NCBI GenBank assembly: GCA_900769145.1 | Contig: CAAGFN010000160.1 | Span: 1 to 64,000 of the forward strand | DNA from: Rikenellaceae bacterium | GTDB taxonomy: Bacteria; Bacteroidota; Bacteroidia; Bacteroidales; UBA932 | Length of the DNA stretch: 64,000 bases | Reading direction: 5' to 3' | In this document: one piece after another, positions 57,735 through 64,000 of the stretch | How positions within the stretch are numbered: position 1 is the first letter of the stretch | Layout of the letters: each line of letters begins with the position of its first letter | Notes under the pieces: generated by a model | Seen by the model: only the letters and a program-made list of their open reading frames with translations | Told to the model about the DNA's origin: nothing | The model's database searches: none | Translations under genes and position numbers: made by a program

Positions 57735-58721
57735 ATGAGCATTGAATATCCTGGAAAATATTGGAAAGACTATGAGCTGGTGGATTCCGGCGACGGGGAG
57801 AAGCTTGAGAGATTCGGCAACTACTATATGATAAGGCCGGAGCCCAAGGCATTGTGGTCCAAGACATTGCCTGCAGGAGAATGGGAGAGGGCGGCACATA
57901 CCCGCTTCCGTCCGGGAGCAGGGTTCGGCAAGGCTGGCAAGGAGGACAGCGGCACCTGGGAGAGACTGAAACGGACTGATGACCAATGGTATATACGGTA
58001 CAGCGGGGCGCAGAAGGGGCTTGATTTCACATTGAGGCTCGGCCTGACCTCATTCAAGCACGTGGGCGTATTCCCGGAGCAGGCAGCCAACTGGGAGTAC
58101 ATTTTCCGGGAAACTTCTGCATTGGTTTCCAAGGCCGGGACTGACGCCGAGGGCAGGATCATCCGCCCTAAGGTGCTGAACCTGTTCGCCTACACCGGTG
58201 CGGCATCGCTTGCGGCGAAGGCTGCCGGAGCTGACGTGACGCATCTCGACTCTGTCAGGCAGGTGGTGACCTGGGCCAGGGGCAATATGGAGAGCAGCCG
58301 TCTCGACGGCATACGCTGGGTCGTGGAGGACGCATTGAAGTTCGCCAGACGTGAGGCCCGCAGGGGCAATGTGTATCAAGGCATTATCCTTGACCCGCCG
58401 GCTTACGGCCACGGTCCGGACGGGGAGAAATGGAAGCTGGACGAATGCCTCTACGACATGATGAAATGTGTCAGCGCAATCCTGGCCCCGAAGGACAGTT
58501 TTATGGTCCTGAACCTGTATTCCAATGGCTTCTCGCCGCTTCTCGGGGAGACGGTGGTCAGAGAGGCGTTCGGGCTGGGAGGTTCAGTCAAGAACGATGA
58601 GGGATTGCCGCAGGACAATGCAGGAAAGCCATCCGCAATCCTCGAATCCGGCGAGCTCGCCCTCAGTGACCGTACAGGTAAAGCATTGCCTCTCAGCATT
58701 TTCGTAAGACTCAAAAGATAG
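57735..58721 (+). CDS. Class I SAM-dependent methyltransferase, RlmI-like
   Basis: 328 residues of the Methyltrans_SAM family, which includes 23S rRNA cytosine-5 methyltransferases such as RlmI/RlmK-type enzymes. The N-terminal part is beta-rich (about 1-110). The Rossmann domain has motif I LNLFAYTGAASLAA, motif II THLDSVRQVVTWAR, VEDALKFARR and motif IV IILDPPAYG. It has no full PUA domain at its start, and the catalytic Cys expected for C5 methylation is not obvious, so an N-methyltransferase or other target is possible. The menG gene starts 5 bases after its stop. Confidence 0.87.
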   Translation: MSIEYPGKYWKDYELVDSGDGEKLERFGNYYMIRPEPKALWSKTLPAGEWERAAHTRFRPGAGFGKAGKEDSGTWERLKRTDDQWYIRYSGAQKGLDFTLRLGLTSFKHVGVFPEQAANWEYIFRETSALVSKAGTDAEGRIIRPKVLNLFAYTGAASLAAKAAGADVTHLDSVRQVVTWARGNMESSRLDGIRWVVEDALKFARREARRGNVYQGIILDPPAYGHGPDGEKWKLDECLYDMMKCVSAILAPKDSFMVLNLYSNGFSPLLGETVVREAFGLGGSVKNDEGLPQDNAGKPSAILESGELALSDRTGKALPLSIFVRLKR

Positions 58722-58726
58722 AAGCC

Positions 58727-59554
58727 ATGCCTCGCAAGGAGAAAATTCACGATATGTTCAACAGCATTGCCGGGGACTACGACAAGCTGAATCACTTAAT
58801 GTCCCTTGATATTGACAAGAGCTGGAGGAAGAGGGCGCTCAAGAGGATTCTGAAATCCACCAGGGAGGAACGCCGGGCCGGAAGGGAGATTGACGACAAC
58901 AGGCGGCTCAAGAGCATTGAAGTGCTGGATGTGGCCTGCGGCACAGGAGACTTCAGCATTGCGATAGCGGAGGCAATGAGAAAGGCAGCCAAGGCCGACA
59001 AGCCTTGCGGCGGTTCGGAACGGGCCGGCAGGGAACCGGACAAGACTGTCTCAAAAGAAGCGGGGCACGTCACCGGAGTTGACCTCTCCGAGGGAATGCT
59101 GGAGGTGATGGAAAAGAAGGTTGCCAAGGCCGGATTGGAAAACATAATCTCTTGTGAAACAGGAGATTGTGAAAATTTAAGATTCGCCGATGGCAGTTTC
59201 GACCGTGTCACCGTGGCGTTCGGGGTAAGGAACTTCGAAAACAGGGAGAAGGGTCTCAGGGAAATGCTCCGTGTCCTCAAGCCGGGCGGAAAACTGGTGA
59301 TTCTGGAACTCTCCGTCCCTTCCAATGCCTTTATGCGCTGGCTGTTCAATCTCTATTTCGTCCATATTCTCCCGTTCATCGGCGGAAAAATCTCAGGCGA
59401 CAAGGCGGCCTACAAATATCTCCCTGCATCGGTCCTGAATTTCCCGGGCAAGAAAGAATTCTGCGGCATACTGCGTGACTGCGGATATGCCGCTGTCACC
59501 CACAAGGCCTTCACTCTCGGCATCTGCAGGATGTATTGCGGCATCAAGCCTTGA
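58727..59554 (+). CDS. menG: Demethylmenaquinone methyltransferase
   Basis: Last step of menaquinone synthesis. The 275-residue UbiE/MenG-family protein has the N-terminal IHDMFNSIAGDYDKLNHLMS, motif I VLDVACGTGDFSIAIAEA, VTGVDLSEGMLEVM, CETGDCENLRFADGSFDRVT, the family signature FGVRNFENREKGLREMLRVL and a C-terminal YKYLPASVLNFPGKKEF block. It is longer than usual (about 245) because of two charged inserts, one before motif I (about 44-60) and one of about 20 residues between motifs I and II (about 88-112). The catalytic core is intact. Confidence 0.94.
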   Translation: MPRKEKIHDMFNSIAGDYDKLNHLMSLDIDKSWRKRALKRILKSTREERRAGREIDDNRRLKSIEVLDVACGTGDFSIAIAEAMRKAAKADKPCGGSERAGREPDKTVSKEAGHVTGVDLSEGMLEVMEKKVAKAGLENIISCETGDCENLRFADGSFDRVTVAFGVRNFENREKGLREMLRVLKPGGKLVILELSVPSNAFMRWLFNLYFVHILPFIGGKISGDKAAYKYLPASVLNFPGKKEFCGILRDCGYAAVTHKAFTLGICRMYCGIKP

Positions 59555-59561
59555 CCCTCCG

Positions 59562-59715
59562 GAAAATCAGCCAAAATCATCAAAATCGCACTATTTTGGC
59601 TGACTTTTATAAAATAAAAATCATAATACATTGATATTTAGAGGAATCTAGTCCAACCTTACAGTATCAAAAGTCAGCCAAAAACGCAAAAATATCTGCA
59701 TTTTGGCTGATTTTC
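59562..59715. repeat. Nested inverted repeats upstream of the ATPase gene
   Basis: The outer arms 59562-59577 (GAAAATCAGCCAAAAT) and 59700-59715 are perfect complements over 16 bases. The inner arms 59594-59608 (TTTTGGCTGACTTTT) and 59669-59683 are perfect complements over 15 bases. Each neighbouring outer and inner arm can also pair, so the region may form two hairpins or one nested structure. The left hairpin is followed by TTTTATAAAAT and could end menG. The right one lies just before a TATATTCG promoter-like element at 59729-59736. Confidence 0.8.
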
Positions 59716-59753
59716 TGTAAATAATCACTATATTCGCAGAAAAGAGAAATAAG

Positions 59754-61199
59754 ATGAACACTGAAAATATCATTGGCAGGCAAGAAGAACTTGCAACATT
59801 GGAAAGACTCTATAACTCCGACAAGTCGGAATTTCTTGCGATATACGGAAGGCGAAGAGTCGGCAAATCCTATCTTGTCGATGAGGCTTTCAGAGGCGAA
59901 ATAGCATTCTCGGCAGTAGGAATATTCTCAACATCTCCTGAGGCAAGCCGGAGAAAAATCCAACTCAGGCATTTCTACAACAATCTGCTTGAGTACGGCC
60001 TCAACCCAGCTTACAAAGAGCCTGACGACTGGATGGAAGCATTCTCTCTGTTGAGAAACCTCCTTTCCCGGAACAACAGCAGACGCATTGTCATTTTCCT
60101 GGACGAATTGCCGTGGATGGCAGGCCCCCAGTCCTCCGAACTTGTAGAGGAACTGGGATTCTTCTGGAACAACTGGGCAGTGAAGCAGAGAAACATTCTC
60201 CTTATCGTCTGCGGCTCCGCTACAAGTTGGATGCTCGACAATATTATCCGGGATTATGGCGGATTGCATAGTCGCCTGACGGAGAAGATGTTCCTTTCAC
60301 CTTTTACTCTCGGGGAAAGCCGGGAATACTACAAAAGGCGTGGATTCCTGATGTCAGACTATGAAATCGCCCTGTGTCAGATGGCCATAGGCGGAATTCC
60401 ATATTACATGGACAGGATGTCGCCAGACCGCACATTGACACAAAACATCAACAATTTCTATTTCGATAACAAAAGCATTGACCAGGAATTCACTGATGTC
60501 TATGCAGGTCTATTTCAGTCCGCCACAAGATACATTGATGTAGTATGCGCATTGGGCAGGAAATTCTACGGGATGACCCGGAATGAAATCCTTGCAGCAA
60601 CCAAAATCAGCGGAGGAGGGACATTTACCAAAATAATTGACAATCTGAAAGAATGCGGAATCATCCGGTTATATCCACGCTACGGAAAGGGCAGAAAAGA
60701 AACAGTCTATCAACTATGCGACTACTTCACATTGTTCTATTTGAACTTCGTAAAGAACTCACATTCAAGCAGGGACTGGGGGTCATTCCAGCGCTCACAC
60801 GAGTACGAAAGTTGGAGCGGAAGGACTTTCGAACTTCTGTGTTCGCAACATATACGTCAGATAAAGAAAGCCCTTATGGTCAAGTTCGCCGACAAGGAAT
60901 ACTGCTGGTCAGGAGCAACACCTGAGGGGCAAGGCGTACAAATAGATATGATAATCCCTTCCCCGAACGAAAGGACAGACTATATCTGCGAAATGAAATT
61001 TTCCGAAAGCAAATATCTCATCTCCAGCAGTTATGAGGAAGATATCTTCCGCAAAATCAATGCTTTCAGAAGTTCAAGCCGCCACAAGGCGTCTCATTCC
61101 CTGCTATTCGTAATGATTACGTCACTGGGGCTAGTAGAATCTGTTCACAACCGGGCAGTCAATATCAGGCTCAGCCTCGATGACCTGTTCAGCCTCTAA
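59754..61199 (+). CDS. COG1672-type ATPase with DUF234/PD-(D/E)XK-like C-terminus
   Basis: 481 residues. The AAA+ part (about 1-250) has IIGRQEELATLERLY, Walker A YGRRRVGKSYL, Walker B IVIFLDELPWM and a sensor segment LLIVCGSATSWM. A winged-helix region follows (about 265-330; MTRNEILAATKISGGG). The C-terminal DUF234 domain (about 350-480) has the nuclease-like pattern QIDMII followed by ICEMKFS, that is D...E-x-K. Such ATPases are widespread in Bacteroidota and archaea with unknown roles, often suspected in mobile or defence contexts. Codon use looks more AT-rich by eye than its neighbours, and nested inverted repeats precede it, which suggests acquisition. It overlaps the sufD end by 11 bases. 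Confidence 0.88.
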   Translation: MNTENIIGRQEELATLERLYNSDKSEFLAIYGRRRVGKSYLVDEAFRGEIAFSAVGIFSTSPEASRRKIQLRHFYNNLLEYGLNPAYKEPDDWMEAFSLLRNLLSRNNSRRIVIFLDELPWMAGPQSSELVEELGFFWNNWAVKQRNILLIVCGSATSWMLDNIIRDYGGLHSRLTEKMFLSPFTLGESREYYKRRGFLMSDYEIALCQMAIGGIPYYMDRMSPDRTLTQNINNFYFDNKSIDQEFTDVYAGLFQSATRYIDVVCALGRKFYGMTRNEILAATKISGGGTFTKIIDNLKECGIIRLYPRYGKGRKETVYQLCDYFTLFYLNFVKNSHSSRDWGSFQRSHEYESWSGRTFELLCSQHIRQIKKALMVKFADKEYCWSGATPEGQGVQIDMIIPSPNERTDYICEMKFSESKYLISSSYEEDIFRKINAFRSSSRHKASHSLLFVMITSLGLVESVHNRAVNIRLSLDDLFSL

Positions 61200-61950
61200 C
61201 GGCGGCCTCGACTTCGGCTGAGAGGTGTTCCCTGGCCTGTTCGTCAGGAATTGCGGCCAGGACCGGGGCAAGGAAGGAGATTATCTGAAGGACACGGGCC
61301 TCGTTCTCCGGGATGCCCCTGGAGCGCATGTAGAACTGTTCATCCTCATTGAGCTGGCCCACAGTGGCACCGTGGGAGCATTTCACATCATCAGCATAGA
61401 TTTCGAGCTGGGGCTTGGTCTCGGCGTGTGCGGCCGTGGATACCACCAGATTGCGGTTGGTCTGGTAGGCCTCGGTCTTCTGGGCATCCGGAGCCACGAC
61501 AATCTTGCCGAAGAAGTTGACACGGGAAGAGCCACCGGCAACCCCGTTGAAAAGTTGGGAGGAAAGGCATTCAGGCACACGGTGACGCAGGTCGGTGCGG
61601 ATAGAGAGACGCTCATCCGCATTGCAGAGATAAAGACCGGAAATCTTCACCTCGGAATGCGGCCCGACAAGGTCAACGGCAATCCTGACATCGGCGGAAA
61701 CACCCGGAAGCACAACTATCACCATGTTGAGACGGGCATTGCCGCCCACCACCACATTGCTGAAAGGCAGTTCCTGAACCTGGCCGGGAGCAGCATCGGG
61801 GCCAATAGTATAGACACTGCTTACCTCCTGGCCATCAAGCACTTCCAAGGTATCAGGCCCAATATAGACCGGAAGGTCCTGATAATGCCCTGCATCGGTC
61901 TTTGGAGAAGGGTCGAGGCGGGCAGGTATGGTATTGTCGTACTTAATCAT
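61189..61950 (-). CDS. sufD: SufD-like Fe-S cluster assembly protein, short form
   Basis: Part of the SufBCD scaffold that builds iron-sulfur clusters. The C-terminal beta-helix core and the conserved KCSHGATVGQL segment (with the His important in SufD) are present, as is the C-terminal helical region SRGIPENEARVLQIISF. At 253 residues it is much shorter than typical SufD (about 420-450): the N-terminal helical domain is missing. No remnant is seen upstream, because the gene begins 2 bases after the sufC stop. The start MIKYDNTIPARL looks natural. It could be a minimal functional SufD. Confidence 0.88.
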   Translation of the reverse strand: MIKYDNTIPARLDPSPKTDAGHYQDLPVYIGPDTLEVLDGQEVSSVYTIGPDAAPGQVQELPFSNVVVGGNARLNMVIVVLPGVSADVRIAVDLVGPHSEVKISGLYLCNADERLSIRTDLRHRVPECLSSQLFNGVAGGSSRVNFFGKIVVAPDAQKTEAYQTNRNLVVSTAAHAETKPQLEIYADDVKCSHGATVGQLNEDEQFYMRSRGIPENEARVLQIISFLAPVLAAIPDEQAREHLSAEVEAAVRG

Positions 61951-61952
61951 AA

Positions 61953-62702
61953 TCAGAATATATCGTAGCCCTTTTCCTCAATGATGTCCACAAGTTCACG
62001 GCCTCCCGTCTCGACAATGCGGCCGTCCTTCAGCACGTGCACGATATCCGGCACAATATAGTCCAGAAGTCTCTTGTAATGGGTAATAACAATGGCTGAT
62101 TTCTCAGGGGTATGCAGCGACCTGACACCCTCTGCTACAATGCGGAGAGCATCCACGTCCAGGCCGCTGTCAGTCTCGTCGAGTATGGACAGTGTCGGAT
62201 CCAGCATTGCCATCTGGAAAATCTCATTGCGCTTCTTCTCGCCTCCGGAAAATCCCACATTGACCTCCCTCTTGGCGAACTCCGGACGCATCTGGACGAA
62301 GGCCATCTTTTCCTTCATAAGTTTCAGGAAATCACCGGCTTTCATCGGTTCCTCGCCGGCTGCCTTTCGCTTGGCATTGATGGCGGTCTTCATAAAATTG
62401 GTGATTGTCACGCCCGGGATTTCAACCGGGTACTGGAACGACATGAAAATGCCGGCCCAGGCCCTCTCCTCCGGCGACATTGCCAGAAGGTCCTGTCCTA
62501 TGAACTCAATGCTGCCGCCGGTCACGGTGTAAAGCGGCTTGCCGGTCAGGACGGAGGACAATGTGCTCTTGCCAGCCCCGTTCGGCCCCATTACCGCATG
62601 GATTTCGCCCTTGCGGATAGTCAGGTCAATGCCCTTGAGAATTTCCTTGTCACCTACAGCAGCGTGCAATCCGCTAATCTGCAGCAATATATCATTTGCC
62701 AT
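61953..62702 (-). CDS. sufC: Fe-S cluster assembly ATPase SufC
   Basis: ABC-type ATPase of the SufBCD complex. The 249-residue protein has Walker A GPNGAGKS, Q-loop FMSFQYPVEIPGVT (typical of SufC), signature FSGGEKKRNE, Walker B LSILDETDSGLD and switch His in VITHYKRLLDY. Length and motifs are normal. It lies between pnuC (44 bases upstream) and sufD (2 bases downstream). Confidence 0.97.
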   Translation of the reverse strand: MANDILLQISGLHAAVGDKEILKGIDLTIRKGEIHAVMGPNGAGKSTLSSVLTGKPLYTVTGGSIEFIGQDLLAMSPEERAWAGIFMSFQYPVEIPGVTITNFMKTAINAKRKAAGEEPMKAGDFLKLMKEKMAFVQMRPEFAKREVNVGFSGGEKKRNEIFQMAMLDPTLSILDETDSGLDVDALRIVAEGVRSLHTPEKSAIVITHYKRLLDYIVPDIVHVLKDGRIVETGGRELVDIIEEKGYDIF

Positions 62703-62746
62703 AAACTATGCTGTGTTTTTCAATGTTGTCAAAAATATCGGTCCGG

Positions 62747-63403
62747 CTAAGCGTTTTTGCGGTAGAGCCGGGCCCAGGTAATCAGCGACCAGATGCCGTT
62801 GATAAGGTAGAGCGAGCAGACTACCGGCATGAAAATGTGGCCTACGGATATGTGGAGGATGAGTTGGGAGATGTTGACCATCAGCCAGGCTATCCAGCAA
62901 TCCCATTTCTTCAGGGCGGAGAGCAACTGCGCCACAAGAATCAGAATCGTCACGCAGGCATCGAGATAAGGTACCGGGTCCGACGGGAACTTGCCAGGGA
63001 ATACGGCATTGCCTATGAGGCTTATTACCCAGCCCCAAATGCCCGCAAGCAGGAAGATGGAGGCTATGGCAATGACTCTCTGCCGCCAGTCCAGCATTGT
63101 CACTTTCAATGCGGTGCTGTCGTCCGAGCTCTGCTCCCCTGCCTTCGGATGCGTCCAGCGATAATGCCCCAATATATTGATTCCCAATGATATAGGCTGA
63201 AGAATGAGATTGGCGTAGAGGTTCTTGTTCCAGAACATCAGGAAGAGGAGGACGGAGTAGAGGTAGCCCACCCAGAAATTGTACTTGCTGTTGCGGCCCG
63301 CAAGGAATACGCAGGTTAGGCCTGCCAATGATGTGAGCAGGTCAATTAGAAGTACCGGGGTGTCCCCGCCTATTGTAAACAATGTGTAGTTTATCCAGTT
63401 CAT
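62747..63403 (-). CDS. pnuC: PnuC-family nicotinamide riboside/mononucleotide transporter
   Basis: 218 residues, a multi-helix membrane protein (about seven helices) of the PnuC family. NFWVGYLYSVLLFLMFWNKN, NLILQPISLGINILGHYRW and the C-terminal WLMVNISQLILHISVGH are the family regions. It imports NAD precursors. Its place between sufB and sufC on the same strand is unusual, because sufBCD are normally adjacent. The 76-base gap to sufB holds a half MITE-like repeat. Confidence 0.9.
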   Translation of the reverse strand: MNWINYTLFTIGGDTPVLLIDLLTSLAGLTCVFLAGRNSKYNFWVGYLYSVLLFLMFWNKNLYANLILQPISLGINILGHYRWTHPKAGEQSSDDSTALKVTMLDWRQRVIAIASIFLLAGIWGWVISLIGNAVFPGKFPSDPVPYLDACVTILILVAQLLSALKKWDCWIAWLMVNISQLILHISVGHIFMPVVCSLYLINGIWSLITWARLYRKNA

Positions 63404-63433
63404 CTGAAAAATTTTACTTATTAGTGCCTAAGC

Positions 63434-63469
63434 TGTCATCTCGACCAAGCGAAGCGCGTGGAGAGATCT
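63434..63469 (+). repeat. Half copy of the MITE-like repeat
   Basis: TGTCATCTCGACCAAGCGAA continuing to GGAGAGATCT, the left internal block of the element without its inverted ends. It lies between the sufB stop and the pnuC start, and differs by one base from the inverted half copy at 5675-5706. Confidence 0.75.
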
Positions 63470-63479
63470 CCCGGCCTTA

Positions 63480-64000
63480 CTATCCCACAGACCCCTCCAG
63501 CGATACCTGGAGCAGTTTCTGTGCCTCGACAGCGAACTCCATAGGGAGCTTGCTGAGCACCTCGCGAGCATATCCGTTGACAATCAGCCCGACGGCTTCC
63601 TCCGGCCCGATTCCTCTCTGATTGCAGAAGAAAAGCTGGTCATCGCTAATCTTGGACGTGGTAGCCTCGTGCTCCACCACAGCCGTGGAATTGTCCGTCC
63701 GGATGTCCGGGAAGGTGTGGGCCCCGCATTGGGAACCTATCAGGAGGCTGTCGCATTGGGAGAAATTCCTTGCGCCGGCGGCCCCGGGAAGCATTCTCAC
63801 AAGACCTCTGTAGCTGTTCTGGCTATGTCCTGCCGAGATTCCCTTGCTGACAATGCGGCTGCGGGTGTTCCTTCCGGCGTGAATCATCTTCGTCCCGGTG
63901 TCGGCCTGCTGGTAATTGTTGGTCACTGCTACGGAATAGAACTCCGACGAAGAATTGTCGCCCTTGAGGATGGTGCTCGGATATTTCCAGGTGATGGCTG
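63480..64000 (-). CDS. sufB: Fe-S cluster assembly protein SufB, C-terminal part
   Basis: The window edge cuts this gene; about 173 codons of the 3' end are present, from AITWKYPS to a TAG at 63480-63482. The segment has the SufB hallmarks: [59 protein letters not shown] (with the conserved Cys), [14 protein letters not shown] and the C-terminal helix [20 protein letters not shown]. It is the scaffold core of SufBCD and the upstream gene of this operon as visible. Confidence 0.95.
   Translation of the reverse strand, partial: AITWKYPSTILKGDNSSSEFYSVAVTNNYQQADTGTKMIHAGRNTRSRIVSKGISAGHSQNSYRGLVRMLPGAAGARNFSQCDSLLIGSQCGAHTFPDIRTDNSTAVVEHEATTSKISDDQLFFCNQRGIGPEEAVGLIVNGYAREVLSKLPMEFAVEAQKLLQVSLEGSVG

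Overview
Organism. The window reads as a chromosomal segment of a Bacteroidota bacterium, most likely order Bacteroidales. The evidence is tandem SusC/SusD pairs, many lipoprotein signal peptides, serine-type sulfatases, a NagB-like/PIG-L fusion, and repeated matches to the Bacteroidota -7 promoter element TAnnTTTG a short distance before start codons. The base composition looks moderate to slightly GC-rich by eye, so an uncultivated gut or rumen lineage is plausible, but genus cannot be settled from this sequence. No rRNA, tRNA, CRISPR array, phage or transposase gene was recognised. Left region, 1-34 kb: glycan use. After an edge-truncated DNA cytosine-5 methyltransferase (1-1316) come a secreted metallophosphoesterase and a clan-A glycoside hydrolase lipoprotein that overlap by 4 bases, then a fimbrillin-like/leucine-rich-repeat lipoprotein. 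From 5.9 to 16.7 kb lies a polysaccharide utilisation core on the minus strand: susC, susD, a second susC, a second susD and a DUF1735-type surface lipoprotein, behind one promoter. Diverging from it are a sulfatase and a 1498-residue sulfatase-GH2 fusion. Beyond a perfect 19-bp hairpin come a third sulfatase (minus), a LacZ-type GH2 beta-galactosidase plus an esterase (plus), a second esterase and a retaining-type GH97 (minus). Together these would bind, import and dismantle a sulfated, probably galactose-containing and possibly acetylated glycan. No SusR, hybrid two-component, or sigma/anti-sigma regulator sits beside the locus. Middle region, 31.5-50.9 kb: core and envelope genes. MutS, a family 4 glycosyltransferase, an AspT/YidE-type transporter, a C69 dipeptidase, a small exported protein, PheS, an MlaE/MlaF lipid transporter with an extra small membrane protein, a YifB/ComM-type AAA ATPase, an EnvC-like amidase activator with a TPR partner, an ECF sigma factor overlapping a protein that joins a membrane helix to an outer-membrane barrel, and an orphan lipoprotein. 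Right region, 51-64 kb: TsaE, a phosphopantetheinyl transferase and a possible 69-residue protein; NagB and a NagB-like/PIG-L fusion with altered catalytic residues; a surface lipoprotein with BACON-like and OB-like domains; two SAM-dependent methyltransferases; a COG1672-type ATPase behind nested inverted repeats; and the suf iron-sulfur cluster genes (sufB partial, sufC, a short sufD) interrupted by pnuC. Repeats. Three intergenic copies of a 137-140 bp near-palindromic element with 16-bp inverted ends (5712-5850, 47358-47497, 53167-53303) plus two half copies (5675-5706, 63434-63469) look like a non-autonomous, MITE-like family. The most unusual items are the sulfatase-GH2 fusion, this repeat family, the nested inverted repeats before the ATPase, the altered NagB-like domain and the interrupted suf operon with a short SufD.
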